DNA from: Streptomyces sp. NBC_00271
GTDB lineage: Bacteria; Actinomycetota; Actinomycetes; Streptomycetales; Streptomycetaceae
Reading direction: 5' to 3'
Assembly (NCBI RefSeq): GCF_036178845.1
Contig: NZ_CP108070.1
Location: 8,308,001-8,372,000, forward strand
Length of the DNA stretch: 64,000 nt
In this document: positions 23,311 to 32,226 of the stretch, one piece after another
Layout of the letters: each line of letters starts with the position of its first letter
Position numbering within the stretch: position 1 is the first letter of the stretch
The notes under the pieces: model-generated
The model's input: the letters and a program-made list of their open reading frames with translations, nothing else
Database searches by the model: none
What the model was told of the DNA's origin: nothing
Made by a program: the position numbers and the translations under genes

Positions 23311-26208
23311 ATGACAGAGACGGCGAGCGGTCCGGCACGAGGTTCCCGCGCCAAGGGCGGAACCAAGGCCAGCAAGGGACTGCGCATCGAGCGCATCCAC
23401 ACCACCCCCGGCGTGCACCCGTACGACGAGGTGGAATGGGAGCGCCGTGACGTCGTCATGACCAACTGGCGCGACGGCTCGATCAACTTCGAGCAGCGTG
23501 GCGTCGAGTTCCCCGGCTTCTGGTCGGTGAACGCGGTCAACATCGTCACCAGCAAGTACTTCCGGGGTGCCGTGGGCACCCCGCAGCGCGAGGTGAGCCT
23601 CAGGCAGCTCATCGACCGCATCGTGAAGACGTACCGGAAGGCCGGCGAGGACTACAAGTACTTCGCCTCGCCCGCCGACGCCGAGATCTTCGAGCACGAG
23701 CTGGCGTACGCCCTCCTGCACCAGATCTTCAGCTTCAACAGCCCGGTCTGGTTCAACGTCGGGACGCCTCAGCCCCAGCAGGTCTCGGCCTGCTTCATCC
23801 TGTCCGTGGACGACTCCATGGAGTCGATCCTCGACTGGTACAAGGAAGAGGGCATGATCTTCAAGGGCGGCTCCGGCGCCGGCCTGAACCTCTCCCGTAT
23901 CCGCTCCTCCAAGGAGCTCCTCTCCTCGGGCGGCAACGCCTCGGGTCCCGTCTCCTTCATGCGCGGTGCCGACGCCTCCGCAGGAACGATCAAGTCGGGT
24001 GGCGCCACCCGCCGCGCGGCCAAGATGGTCATCCTCGACGTCGACCACCCCGACATCGAGGACTTCATCGAGACCAAGGTCAAGGAGGAGGAGAAGATCC
24101 GCGCCCTCCGTGACGCGGGCTTCGACATGGACCTGGGCGGCGACGACATCACGTCCGTCCAGTACCAGAACGCCAACAACTCGGTCCGTGTGAACGACAC
24201 GTTCATGAAGGCGGTCGAGGCGGGCGGCAAGTTCGGTCTCACCTCCCGTATGACCGGCGAGGTCATCGAGGAGGTCGACGCCAAGACGCTCTTCCGCAAG
24301 ATGGCCGAGGCCGCCTGGGCCTGCGCCGACCCGGGCATCCAGTACGACGACACGATCAACCACTGGCACACGTGCCCGGAGTCCGGTCGTATCAACGGCT
24401 CGAACCCGTGCAGCGAGTACATGCACCTGGACAACACGTCCTGCAACCTCGCCTCGCTGAACCTGATGAAGTTCCTCAAGGACGACGGCAAGGGCCACCA
24501 GTCCTTCGAGGTCGAGCGCTTCGCCAAGGTCGTCGAGCTGGTCATCACCGCGATGGACATCTCGATCTGCTTCGCGGACTTCCCGACCCAGAAGATCGGC
24601 GAGAACACCCGCGCCTTCCGTCAGCTGGGCATCGGCTACGCCAACCTGGGCGCCCTCCTGATGGCGACCGGTCACGCGTACGACTCCGACGGCGGTCGCG
24701 CCCTCGCCGGTGCCATCACCTCGCTGATGACCGGCACCTCGTACCGGCGTTCCGCCGAGCTCGCCGCGGTCGTCGGCCCGTACGACGGCTACGCCCGCAA
24801 CGCGCAGCCGCACCAGCGCGTCATGAAGCAGCACTCCGACGCCAACGGCGTGGCCGTCCGTGTGGACGACCTGGACACGCCGATCTGGGCCGCCGCCACA
24901 GAGGCCTGGCAGGACGTGCTGCACCTCGGTGAGAAGAACGGATTCCGCAACGCGCAGGCCTCGGTCATCGCCCCGACCGGCACCATCGGTCTCGCGATGT
25001 CCTGCGACACCACCGGCCTCGAGCCCGACCTCGCGCTGGTCAAGTTCAAGAAGCTGGTCGGCGGCGGCTCGATGCAGATCGTCAACGGCACCGTTCCGCA
25101 GGCCCTGCGCCGCCTGGGCTACCAGGAGGAGCAGATCGAGGCGATCGTCGCCCACATCGCCGAGAACGGCAATGTCGTCGACGCCCCGAGCCTCAAGCAC
25201 GAGCACTACGAGGTCTTCGACTGCGCCATGGGCGAGCGCTCCATCTCCGCGATGGGCCACGTCCGCATGATGGCCGCGATCCAGCCCTGGATCTCCGGCG
25301 CGCTCTCCAAGACGGTCAACCTGCCGGAGACGGCGACCGTCGAGGACGTCGAAGAGGTCTACTTCGAGGCGTGGAAGATGGGCGTCAAGGCGCTCGCGAT
25401 CTACCGCGACAACTGCAAGGTCGGCCAGCCCCTCTCCGCCAAGACCAAGGAGAAGGAGAAGACCGAGGTCACGGCGAAGGCCGAGGAGACCATCCGCGCC
25501 GCGGTCGAGAAGGTCGTCGAGTACCGCCCGGTCCGCAAGCGCCTCCCCAAGGGTCGTCCCGGCATCACCACCTCCTTCACGGTGGGCGGCGCCGAGGGCT
25601 ACATGACCGCCAACTCCTACCCGGACGACGGTCTCGGCGAGGTCTTCCTGAAGATGTCGAAGCAGGGCTCCACCCTCGCGGGCATGATGGACGCCTTCTC
25701 GATCGCGGTCTCCGTGGGTCTGCAGTACGGCGTGCCCCTCGAGACGTACGTCTCGAAGTTCACGAACATGCGCTTCGAGCCGGCCGGCATGACGGACGAC
25801 CCGGACGTGCGGATGGCGCAGTCGATCGTCGACTACATCTTCCGTCGCCTGGCGCTGGACTTCCTTCCCTTCGAGACGCGCTCCGCGCTCGGCATCCACT
25901 CCGCCGAGGAGCGTCAGCGTCACCTGGAGACCGGTTCGTACGAGCCGTCCGACGACGAGATGGACGTCGAGGGTCTGGCCCAGTCCGCGCCCCGTGCGCA
26001 GGAGCTGAAGGCCGTGGTCACCCCGAAGGCCGAGGTCGAGGTGGCGAAGCCCGCCCCGAGGCAGGCCCACACCAGTGCCGAACTGGTGGAGATGCAGCTG
26101 GGCATCCAGGCGGACGCCCCCCTGTGCTTCTCCTGCGGTACGAAGATGCAGCGGGCCGGTTCCTGCTACATCTGCGAGGGCTGCGGCTCGACCAGCGGTT
26201 GCAGCTGA
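23311..26208 (+). CDS. nrdJ: Adenosylcobalamin-dependent (class II) ribonucleoside-diphosphate reductase NrdJ
   Basis: NrdJ reduces ribonucleotides to deoxyribonucleotides using coenzyme B12, without needing oxygen. The 965 aa length is typical of Streptomyces NrdJ. The glycyl/thiyl barrel motifs are visible: VWFNVGTPQPQQVSACFILS, FKGGSGAGLNLSRIR, NGSNPCSEYMHLDNTSCN (Cys367) and APTGTIGLAMSCDTTG. The C-terminus carries CFSCGTKMQRAGSCYICEGC, a zinc-ribbon and redox-shuttle tail. ATG at 23311 has GGGAGG 4 nt upstream; an in-frame ATG at 23254 lacks it. Convergent with the TerD-family gene. Confidence 0.97.
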   Translation: MTETASGPARGSRAKGGTKASKGLRIERIHTTPGVHPYDEVEWERRDVVMTNWRDGSINFEQRGVEFPGFWSVNAVNIVTSKYFRGAVGTPQREVSLRQLIDRIVKTYRKAGEDYKYFASPADAEIFEHELAYALLHQIFSFNSPVWFNVGTPQPQQVSACFILSVDDSMESILDWYKEEGMIFKGGSGAGLNLSRIRSSKELLSSGGNASGPVSFMRGADASAGTIKSGGATRRAAKMVILDVDHPDIEDFIETKVKEEEKIRALRDAGFDMDLGGDDITSVQYQNANNSVRVNDTFMKAVEAGGKFGLTSRMTGEVIEEVDAKTLFRKMAEAAWACADPGIQYDDTINHWHTCPESGRINGSNPCSEYMHLDNTSCNLASLNLMKFLKDDGKGHQSFEVERFAKVVELVITAMDISICFADFPTQKIGENTRAFRQLGIGYANLGALLMATGHAYDSDGGRALAGAITSLMTGTSYRRSAELAAVVGPYDGYARNAQPHQRVMKQHSDANGVAVRVDDLDTPIWAAATEAWQDVLHLGEKNGFRNAQASVIAPTGTIGLAMSCDTTGLEPDLALVKFKKLVGGGSMQIVNGTVPQALRRLGYQEEQIEAIVAHIAENGNVVDAPSLKHEHYEVFDCAMGERSISAMGHVRMMAAIQPWISGALSKTVNLPETATVEDVEEVYFEAWKMGVKALAIYRDNCKVGQPLSAKTKEKEKTEVTAKAEETIRAAVEKVVEYRPVRKRLPKGRPGITTSFTVGGAEGYMTANSYPDDGLGEVFLKMSKQGSTLAGMMDAFSIAVSVGLQYGVPLETYVSKFTNMRFEPAGMTDDPDVRMAQSIVDYIFRRLALDFLPFETRSALGIHSAEERQRHLETGSYEPSDDEMDVEGLAQSAPRAQELKAVVTPKAEVEVAKPAPRQAHTSAELVEMQLGIQADAPLCFSCGTKMQRAGSCYICEGCGSTSGCS

Positions 26209-26212
26209 CCTG

Positions 26213-26261
26213 AAACGCCGAAGGGCGGCACGACCACCGGTCGTGCCGCCCTTCGGCGTTT
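26213..26261. terminator. Bidirectional hairpin terminator between nrdJ and the TerD-family gene
   Basis: A 23-bp perfect stem (26213-26235 with 26239-26261) closes a 3-nt loop. It is flanked by AAA and TTT, which serves both strands. It begins 4 bp after the nrdJ stop. Confidence 0.92.
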
Positions 26262-26281
26262 TCTCGCTGGTACGGAGAAAG

Positions 26282-26343
26282 CTACGGAGAAAACCGTTTC
26301 AGGCGTCTCTTACGGACTTACGGAGAGGGCCGTTTCAAGCGTC
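26282..26343. repeat. 26-bp imperfect repeat covering the TerD-family gene 3' end
   Basis: Copies at 26282-26307 and 26318-26343 differ at about four positions. The second contains the stop codon and last codons of the TerD-family gene, so the first is a partial copy of its 3' end lying just downstream. Confidence 0.7.
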
Positions 26344-26868
26344 GTGGCGCGTGCCCATGACGCGCGGGAACTCGGCCGGGTCGGTGTCGTAGCCGTGGAT
26401 CCCCGGATGGAAGGTCCACTCTCCGGAGACGTCGCGTACGAACTCGCCGACGGTCGCGGCCGTGGCCCCCAGGACGCCGCCGAAGTTGTCCTCCGCCAGC
26501 ACGGTGTAGCCCTCCCGCATGCGCAGACCCGGGTTGAGGACGCCCACGAACGACTTGTGGCCGGAACCCTGCTGGATGAGTACGCCCACCACCACACGCG
26601 TGTAGCCGCTGTTGAGGCGGTCGAGTTCCAGCGTCATGACCTCGTCCCAGCCGAAGCCCTTGCCGTCCTTGCTGTCCCGGTTGAGGTAGATGGTGCCGTC
26701 CGGGGAGCGGCTGTCGAAGTGCACCACATAGGCGGGACTTCCGTACGGATCGGCGGCCACGTACGTCGCCGCGATGATGTCGAGATCGGTCGCGGGCTCG
26801 CCGACGGGACTCGGGTCCCACTTCACCGCGAGCTCGACCTTGCGGATGCCCTTGTTGAGACCGGTCAT
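26335..26868 (-). CDS. TerD-family protein (tellurium-resistance/stress type)
   Basis: TerD proteins are small calcium-binding stress proteins whose biochemical role is unclear. The 177 aa product starts MTGLNKGIRKVELAVKWDPS and has the family hallmarks FDSRSPDGTIYLNRDSKDGKG, with Asp-rich loops, and MTLELDRLNSGYTRVVVGVLIQQ. The start is ATG at 26868 with GGGGGAG upstream. It stands alone on the minus strand, not in a ter cluster. It converges on nrdJ and is divergent from the DUF4937-type gene. Other TerD paralogues are usual in Streptomyces. Confidence 0.9.
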   Translation of the reverse strand: MTGLNKGIRKVELAVKWDPSPVGEPATDLDIIAATYVAADPYGSPAYVVHFDSRSPDGTIYLNRDSKDGKGFGWDEVMTLELDRLNSGYTRVVVGVLIQQGSGHKSFVGVLNPGLRMREGYTVLAEDNFGGVLGATAATVGEFVRDVSGEWTFHPGIHGYDTDPAEFPRVMGTRHDA

Positions 26869-27024
26869 TGGATCTCCCCCTCCCCGTTTCCTATCTTCTT
26901 CAGCCCCCAACTGCTCTGTTGTCAAGGCCGGTTGTCCATCGTGCCACGCGCGCGGGGGCGCTCGCGCGGGTGCACTCCGCCGGAGCGTGACCAACGCCAC
27001 GCTCCGTGGCCTTACGATGGCGCG

Positions 27025-27630
27025 GTGCTGGTCAAGTGGATTCGCTGCACCGTGGTGGACCGCCGCGGTTTCGAGCGGGGGCAGCGAAAGTGGGCGGGGC
27101 TGCTGGGTGAGCCGGGATTCCGGGGGCAGGGCGGGGGCTGGAGCCGAGGGCGGCCCGGGGTGGCGCACATCTTCGCCTTCTGGGAGAGCCGTGCCTTCTA
27201 CGACTCCTTCATGGCCCGTTCGCACGACCGGCTCGCGGCTGCCCAGTCGGGGACCTTCAAGGACTCGCAGGTCAAACTCTTCGATCACCGGTTCGATGTG
27301 AAGACCGGCTTCGAGCCGCGCTTCACGGACGCCGACCTGCTGCGGGTGGCCCACTGCCGCATCCACGAGGAACGGGCCGAACACTTCGCGCTGATGCAGG
27401 AGAAGGTCTGGAATCCCGCGATGGCGGGCTCGCCCGGCATGGTGCGCGGCCTGTTCGGCGAGGCGCCGCACCATGAGTTCCTGATCCTGTCCATGTGGCA
27501 GTCGGCCGCCGAACACGGTAAATACCGGGCCGAGCGGGTGGAACGGCTCGCGCTGCGCGCCCAGACGGAGGCCGATGTCGCGGCCCTGACCGGCGACATA
27601 GTGGCGCTGGAGCCCTTGTGGACGGTCTGA
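27025..27630 (+). CDS. YdbC-type protein (DUF4937), 201 aa
   Basis: The protein begins LVKWIRCTVVDRRGFERGQ and consists of two related halves, VAHIFAFWESRAFYDSFM and EFLILSMWQSAAEHGKY, each like the beta-alpha-beta pattern of dimeric alpha-beta barrel (antibiotic-monooxygenase-like) folds. I match it from memory to the DUF4937/YdbC family of Streptomyces. No catalytic residue or biochemical function is known to me. The GTG at 27025 starts the conserved part; longer in-frame starts run back through the opposite-strand TerD gene. It is followed 106 bp later by a histidine phosphatase gene. Confidence 0.75.
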   Translation: MLVKWIRCTVVDRRGFERGQRKWAGLLGEPGFRGQGGGWSRGRPGVAHIFAFWESRAFYDSFMARSHDRLAAAQSGTFKDSQVKLFDHRFDVKTGFEPRFTDADLLRVAHCRIHEERAEHFALMQEKVWNPAMAGSPGMVRGLFGEAPHHEFLILSMWQSAAEHGKYRAERVERLALRAQTEADVAALTGDIVALEPLWTV

Positions 27631-27736
27631 TCGGGGTGCCGTCCGCGGGTGTGATCTGCGCGGAGAACATGTGACCTACGCCGTATGGAGCCCGTACGAG
27701 TGCTCGATCGGCCGTCAGCCGTTTTAGGGTCTTGGC

Positions 27737-28420
27737 ATGGTTCGACCACGGCGTATCGTCCTTGTCCGGCACGGCGAGTCAGCGGGCAACGCCGATGACA
27801 CCGTTTATGAACGCGAGCCCGACCACGCTCTGGCGCTCACCGAGAAGGGGTGGCAGCAGGCGGAGGAGACGGGCAAACGGCTGCGGGAGATCTTCGGGCG
27901 AGAGCGCGTAAGCGTTTACGTGTCGCCGTACCGCCGTACGCACGAGACGCTCCGCGCCTTCCACCTCGACCCCGAGCTCATACGGGTGCGCGAGGAGCCG
28001 CGGCTGCGCGAGCAGGACTGGGGCAACTGGCAGGACCGCGACGACGTGCGCCTCCAGAAGGCCTATCGGGACGCGTACGGGCATTTCTTCTACCGCTTCG
28101 CCCAGGGCGAGTCCGGCGCCGACGTCTACGACCGGGTCGGTGGCTTCCTGGAGAGCCTCTACCGGAGCTTCGAGGCCCCCGACCACCCGTCGAACGTGCT
28201 CCTCGTGACCCATGGTCTTGCCATGCGGCTGTTCTGCATGCGCTGGTTCCACTGGACGGTCGCGGAGTTCGAATCACTGTCGAATCCGGGGAACGCCGAG
28301 ATGCGGATGCTCGTCCTCGGCGACGACGGGAGGTACACGCTTGACCGTCCGTTCGAACGCTGGTGTGTACCCGAGTCGTACGGGGACCCCGGGATAGAGT
28401 GGCAGGGCGATGACCTCTGA
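27737..28420 (+). CDS. Histidine phosphatase family protein
   Basis: The 227 aa product belongs to the phosphoglycerate mutase-like branch. The catalytic LVRHGESAGN motif is at about residues 9-18, with SPYRRTHET and the second catalytic His in LLVTHGLAMRLF. The long REPRLREQDWGNWQD segment is common in actinobacterial members. Substrate cannot be inferred. The stop overlaps the start of the ADP-ribosylglycohydrolase gene by 11 bp, so the two are translationally coupled. Confidence 0.92.
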   Translation: MVRPRRIVLVRHGESAGNADDTVYEREPDHALALTEKGWQQAEETGKRLREIFGRERVSVYVSPYRRTHETLRAFHLDPELIRVREEPRLREQDWGNWQDRDDVRLQKAYRDAYGHFFYRFAQGESGADVYDRVGGFLESLYRSFEAPDHPSNVLLVTHGLAMRLFCMRWFHWTVAEFESLSNPGNAEMRMLVLGDDGRYTLDRPFERWCVPESYGDPGIEWQGDDL

Positions 28421-29315
28421 TTCCTCTCCCGGCGGACGCCTGGACCGCGCCCTGGCCAGCCTGCGTGGACTCGCGGTGGGGGACGCGCTGGGCTCGCGGT
28501 TCTTCGTGCCCGTGAACTACCAGCTGCTCAAGCGACGCGAGCTGCCGTCCGGTCCCTGGCGGTGGACGGACGACACCGAAATGGCCTCCTCCGTAGTGGC
28601 CGTTTTGGCCCGGCACCGCCGCATCGACCAGGACGCGCTGGCCGGCTCCTTCGCCGAGCACCACGATGTCGACCGGGGCTACGGTCCCGCGGTCAACCGG
28701 CTGCTGGGGCAGATCCGGGAGGGGGGCGACTGGCGGGCGCTGGCGTCCGCCCTCTTCAAGGGACAGGGCTCGTGGGGCAACGGCGCCGCGATGCGGATCG
28801 CCCCCCTGGGGGCCTGGTACGCGGACGACCCGGAGCAGGCTGTCCACCAGGCGGAGATCTCGGCGTACACCACCCACCAGCACCGCGAGGCCGTCGTGGG
28901 TGCCATGGCCGTCGCCGCGGCCGCCGCCCTGGCGGCCGACCCGGCGAGCCCGCCGAGTGCCGAGGCACTGCTCGACGGCGTCGTCGCGCTCGTCCCGCGC
29001 AGCGCCGTGGGAGCCGGCCTGCGGCGCGCTCGCGACATGCTCGACTACGGGGACACCGCGACGGTCGCCGCCGTACTGGGCTGCGGGCGGCGTACGACGG
29101 CGCACGACACGGTGCCGTTCGCGCTCTGGTCCGCGGCCCGGGCCCTCGGCGACTACGAAGAGGGCTTCTGGTCGACCGCCCAAGTGGGCGGCGACATGGA
29201 CACGACCTGCGCCATCGTCGGCGGTGTGATCGCCGCGGGCAAGGCGGGGGCGCCGCCGGGGGAGTGGGTGGAGCGGACGGAGAGCCTGCCGGGTTGGGTG
29301 CGGGCGGGGGCGTAG
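28410..29315 (+). CDS. ADP-ribosylglycohydrolase (DraG/ARH-like)
   Basis: The family removes ADP-ribose from proteins or nucleic acids using two Mg ions. The 301 aa protein shows the metal ligands in WTDDTEMA and GGDMDTTCAIVGG and the conserved GSWGNGAAMRIAPLG, THQHREAVVGA and LRGLAVGDALGSRF blocks. It overlaps the phosphatase gene by 11 bp. This pairing suggests linked roles in removing a phosphate or ADP-ribose modification, but nothing in the sequence names the target. The gene is followed by a 536-bp repeat-containing gap. Confidence 0.92.
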   Translation: MTSDSSPGGRLDRALASLRGLAVGDALGSRFFVPVNYQLLKRRELPSGPWRWTDDTEMASSVVAVLARHRRIDQDALAGSFAEHHDVDRGYGPAVNRLLGQIREGGDWRALASALFKGQGSWGNGAAMRIAPLGAWYADDPEQAVHQAEISAYTTHQHREAVVGAMAVAAAAALAADPASPPSAEALLDGVVALVPRSAVGAGLRRARDMLDYGDTATVAAVLGCGRRTTAHDTVPFALWSAARALGDYEEGFWSTAQVGGDMDTTCAIVGGVIAAGKAGAPPGEWVERTESLPGWVRAGA

Positions 29316-29462
29316 GCCGCGGGGACGGTTCGGTGACGCCGGGGAGTCCGCTGCGGAACGCGATGCCCGGGCGGGGGCCGGGTGGGTGTCGCGCGGCACG
29401 GGTGCGGCTTCGGGCGCCCGGAGGCTCGTGGGGTGGCGCGTCGCACGGGGTTGGCCGTCGGC

Positions 29463-29785
29463 GCCGTACAGCGTTGGGCTGCTGGGCCGCCTGCGATGCC
29501 GTACATCGGCCTGACGGTCCCTCCTTGGTGTCGGCCCGCGCGCAGCACGGCTCGTCCTTGGTGCCGCGTCGCGACCCATAGGCCTCACCCCGGCGCTGTG
29601 GTGCCGCTCGCGGGGCCGCACATGCTGCCGTACCGCTGGCTGCGAGGCCCGACCCAGTGCCGTACCTCCGGCAGGGGCCGCCCTCGGTGCCGTAAGTCCT
29701 CGAAGGCCGCCCCCGGTGCCGTACAGCTGCTTGCCTGGCCAGGCCCCGGGGTGCCGTTCCGCTGCGGATGGCCGGACCGTGGTCC
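29463..29785. repeat. About ten degenerate 29-35 bp repeats with a GGTGCCGTAC core
   Basis: The core G-(G/A)TGCCG-TAC recurs with its GCCG at 29463, 29498, 29530 (as GTCG), 29563, 29603, 29627, 29659, 29689, 29718 and 29753. Spacings are mostly 29-35 bp; one pair is 40 and 24, summing to two units. The spacer sequences are G+C-rich and only loosely similar. No frame is convincingly coding. Confidence 0.7.
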
Positions 29786-29825
29786 TCGCCGTCCGTTTCC
29801 CGGACCGGGGACCGGCCTCCGCAGT

Positions 29826-29844
29826 CCCGCCAAGCTTCGGCGGG
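29826..29844 (-). terminator. Hairpin terminator of the MFS transporter gene
   Basis: CCCGCC (29826-29831) pairs with GGCGGG (29839-29844) around a 7-nt loop, 8 bp beyond the MFS stop on the minus strand. Confidence 0.5.
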
Positions 29845-29851
29845 CCCGGCC

Positions 29852-31408
29852 TCAGCCGGCGGCGGGCCCCGCCGTGCCCGAGAGGGCCTCCAGGTCGCTC
29901 TTGCGGACCCGGATCACCAGCGCGGCGGTGGCCAGGGCCAGTACCGCCATCGCGACGGCCGGGACGAAGGCGGTCGAGATGCCCTGGGCGAGCACGTCGT
30001 GGCCCCACGGAGCGGGCAGCTGGTGGGTCTTGGCGAACTCCGCCTTCTGCTCGGGCGAGCCGTTCGCCAGGAACTTCGGCAGCTGCTTCTCCGCCTCGTC
30101 CCGGCTGGCCGAGCCGAAGACCGTGGTCAGGATGGACAGGCCGAGCGAACCGCCCACCTGCTGGGTGACGTTGAGGAGTCCGGACGCGGCGCCCGCCTCG
30201 TGCTGGGCGACGCCGGAGACCGCGGTCAGGGTCAGTGTCACGAAGTTCAGGCCCATGCCGAAGGCGAAGAGCAGCATCGGGCCGAGCACCCCGCCGACGT
30301 ACGTGCTGTCGGGGCTCATGAAGGTCAGCCAGCCGAGCCCGAGCGCGACGAGGGCGGAGCCGACGACCATGAACGGCTTGGGCCCGAGGACCGGCAGGAA
30401 CCGCTGCGACAGCCCCGCTCCGATGCCGATCGCCGCCGTCACGGGCAGGAACGCCAGACCGGCCTGGATCGGGCTGTACCCCAGCACGTTCTGTACGAAC
30501 AGGACGATGAAGAAGAACATCCCGAACATCGCCGCGGCCAGACTGAGCATGATCACGTACGTGCCGGAGCGGTTGCGGTCGCCGAACATCTTCAGCGGGG
30601 TGATCGGTTCCTTCGCCCGGGTCTCGATGAACGCGAAGCCCAGCAAAAGGACCAGTGCCGTGGCGAACGACCCGATCGTGAGGCTGTCGCGCCAGCCCTC
30701 CTCCGAGGCGCGGATGAACCCGTACACCAGGGAGGCCATACCGGCCGTCGAGGTGAGTGCGCCCGCGACGTCGAAGCGCCCCGGATGGCGCTCGGACTCG
30801 TTGATGTACATCGGGGCGAGCACGGTGATCAGCACACCGATGGGCACGTTGACGAAGAGCACCCAGCGCCAGTCGAGCCACTCGGTGAGCATGCCGCCCG
30901 CAAGCAGCCCGATGGCGCCGCCGCCCGCGGAGACCGCGGCGAAGACGGCGAAGGCCCGGTTCCGTTCCGGGCCCTCGGGGAAGGTGGTGGTGATGAGCGC
31001 CAGCGCGGTGGGCGACGCTATCGCGCCACCCACGCCCTGGAGGGCCCGCGCGGCCAGCAACTGCCAGGGCTCCTGGGCGAGTCCACCGAGCAGCGAGGCG
31101 AGCGTGAACAGCATGATGCCGGTCATGAAGACCCGGCGCCGACCGAGGATGTCACCCGCGCGGCCGCCGAGAAGGAGCAGGCCACCGAAGGTGAGGGTGT
31201 ACGCGCTGATCACCCAGGTCAGGTCGGTCGTGCTGAATTTGAGCGCGTCTTGAATGTGCGGGAGGGCGATGTTCACAATCGTCGAGTCGAGTACCACCAT
31301 GAGTTGGCAGGCCGCGATGACGGCGAGTGCGATGCCGGGGTGTCCCTCCCGGCGGGCCGCTCCTGGCTTTGGATCCTGGATCAACTGAGAGGTTTGAGAG
31401 GTTGTCAC
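29852..31408 (-). CDS. MFS drug exporter, DHA2/EmrB-QacA family
   Basis: The 518 aa protein has the 14-segment organisation of proton-coupled multidrug exporters. The first segment contains the family motif VVLDSTIVNIALPHIQ, and motif A is present as GGRAGDILGRRRVFMTG. The GTG at 31408 has GGGGGAA upstream. It is divergent from a TetR gene, and two identical-class 20-bp operators lie between them, so the exporter is almost certainly repressed by that TetR protein and induced by its ligand. Substrate unknown. Confidence 0.93.
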   Translation of the reverse strand: MTTSQTSQLIQDPKPGAARREGHPGIALAVIAACQLMVVLDSTIVNIALPHIQDALKFSTTDLTWVISAYTLTFGGLLLLGGRAGDILGRRRVFMTGIMLFTLASLLGGLAQEPWQLLAARALQGVGGAIASPTALALITTTFPEGPERNRAFAVFAAVSAGGGAIGLLAGGMLTEWLDWRWVLFVNVPIGVLITVLAPMYINESERHPGRFDVAGALTSTAGMASLVYGFIRASEEGWRDSLTIGSFATALVLLLGFAFIETRAKEPITPLKMFGDRNRSGTYVIMLSLAAAMFGMFFFIVLFVQNVLGYSPIQAGLAFLPVTAAIGIGAGLSQRFLPVLGPKPFMVVGSALVALGLGWLTFMSPDSTYVGGVLGPMLLFAFGMGLNFVTLTLTAVSGVAQHEAGAASGLLNVTQQVGGSLGLSILTTVFGSASRDEAEKQLPKFLANGSPEQKAEFAKTHQLPAPWGHDVLAQGISTAFVPAVAMAVLALATAALVIRVRKSDLEALSGTAGPAAG

Positions 31409-31431
31409 TATGGTTCCCCCACAAGTGCGTT

Positions 31432-31451
31432 AGTGAACGCTCGCGTTCACT
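31432..31451. promoter_or_regulatory. TetR-type operator O1 (20-bp inverted repeat)
   Basis: AGTGAACGCTCGCGTTCACT is a near-perfect palindrome located 24 bp upstream of the MFS start. Its arms AGTGAACGC/GCGTTCACT are the same as those of the second operator. Confidence 0.88.
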
Positions 31452-31479
31452 GTTGCGGCAACGGTAGTGAGTCCCCGAC

Positions 31480-31499
31480 AGTGAACGCAAGCGTTCACT
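31480..31499. promoter_or_regulatory. TetR-type operator O2 (20-bp inverted repeat)
   Basis: AGTGAACGCAAGCGTTCACT carries the same arms as O1 and differs only in the two central bases. The centres are 48 bp apart, and the site lies about 80 bp before the TetR start. Confidence 0.88.
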
Positions 31500-31580
31500 G
31501 AAGTCGCTCCCGCGTGTCGTCACTTGACCGCTCACCCTCCCCGAACTCCCCGCTCCCCCATGCACAACGGAGACACTCAG

Positions 31581-32225
31581 ATGGTTACTTCGCGTTGGAC
31601 GGCCGCTCCCGCTCAGGCGGCCTCCCTGCGCCGACGCGGTGCCGTGCTCGAACGCGCGATCCTCGACGCCGCGCTCGAGCAGCTCAGTACGGTCGGCTGG
31701 AACGGCCTCACGATGGAGGGTGTCGCCGCCCGGGCCCAGACCGGCAAGGCCGCGGTCTACCGCCGCTGGCCGTCCAAGGAGGACCTCGTCGCGGACGCGC
31801 TGAAGGCCGGACTGCCGAGCCTGACGGAGGCCCCCGACCTCGGAAGCGTCCGGGACGACCTGCTGGAACTGTGCCGGCAGGTGCGTGAGGCGATGTACTC
31901 GCAGCCCGGATTCGCGCTGCGCTCAGTGCTTCACGAATGCGATGTGGCACAGGCGGAACGCTTTCAGAGTCTGATCGTCGGAGGGGTCATCGAGCCGACC
32001 AAGCATCTGCTGCGAGAGATCGTGCACCGCGGAATCGAGCGGGAAGAGGTGCGACCGGACGCCGCGAATTCCTACGTCTTCGACGTCATTCCGGCGATGA
32101 TGATGTATCGCTCGAAGGTGTGCGCGAGCGAATGGAGTGAACGGGATCTGGAGGAGATGATCGACCAGCTGATGGTCCCGCTGCTGCGACGGGCGGGGGC
32201 TGATCCGCGGGCGGCCGGAGCCTGA
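31581..32225 (+). CDS. TetR-family repressor of the divergent MFS exporter
   Basis: The 214 aa product has an N-terminal TetR DNA-binding domain (AALEQLSTVGWNGLTMEGVAARA; TGKAAVYRRWPSKEDLVADAL) and a C-terminal ligand-binding domain of the TetR_C type. I chose ATG at 31581 because GGAG lies 8 nt before it; longer in-frame starts overlap the operator region. Context (divergent exporter, twin palindromic operators) indicates autorepression and control of the exporter. A 23-bp tandem array begins right after its stop codon. Confidence 0.92.
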   Translation: MVTSRWTAAPAQAASLRRRGAVLERAILDAALEQLSTVGWNGLTMEGVAARAQTGKAAVYRRWPSKEDLVADALKAGLPSLTEAPDLGSVRDDLLELCRQVREAMYSQPGFALRSVLHECDVAQAERFQSLIVGGVIEPTKHLLREIVHRGIEREEVRPDAANSYVFDVIPAMMMYRSKVCASEWSERDLEEMIDQLMVPLLRRAGADPRAAGA

Positions 32226-32226
32226 C

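Larger units (their letters stand above)
29316..29851. other. Gene-free gap between the ADP-ribosylglycohydrolase and MFS genes
   Basis: No gene could be supported here. The stretch carries the roughly 32-bp degenerate array at 29463-29785 and a terminator for the minus-strand MFS gene at its right end. Confidence 0.6.

Noticed and set aside
29382..31501. Long plus-strand open frames opposite the MFS transporter
   Set aside because: Antisense shadows of a clear 14-segment transporter gene; products have no membrane or domain pattern of their own.
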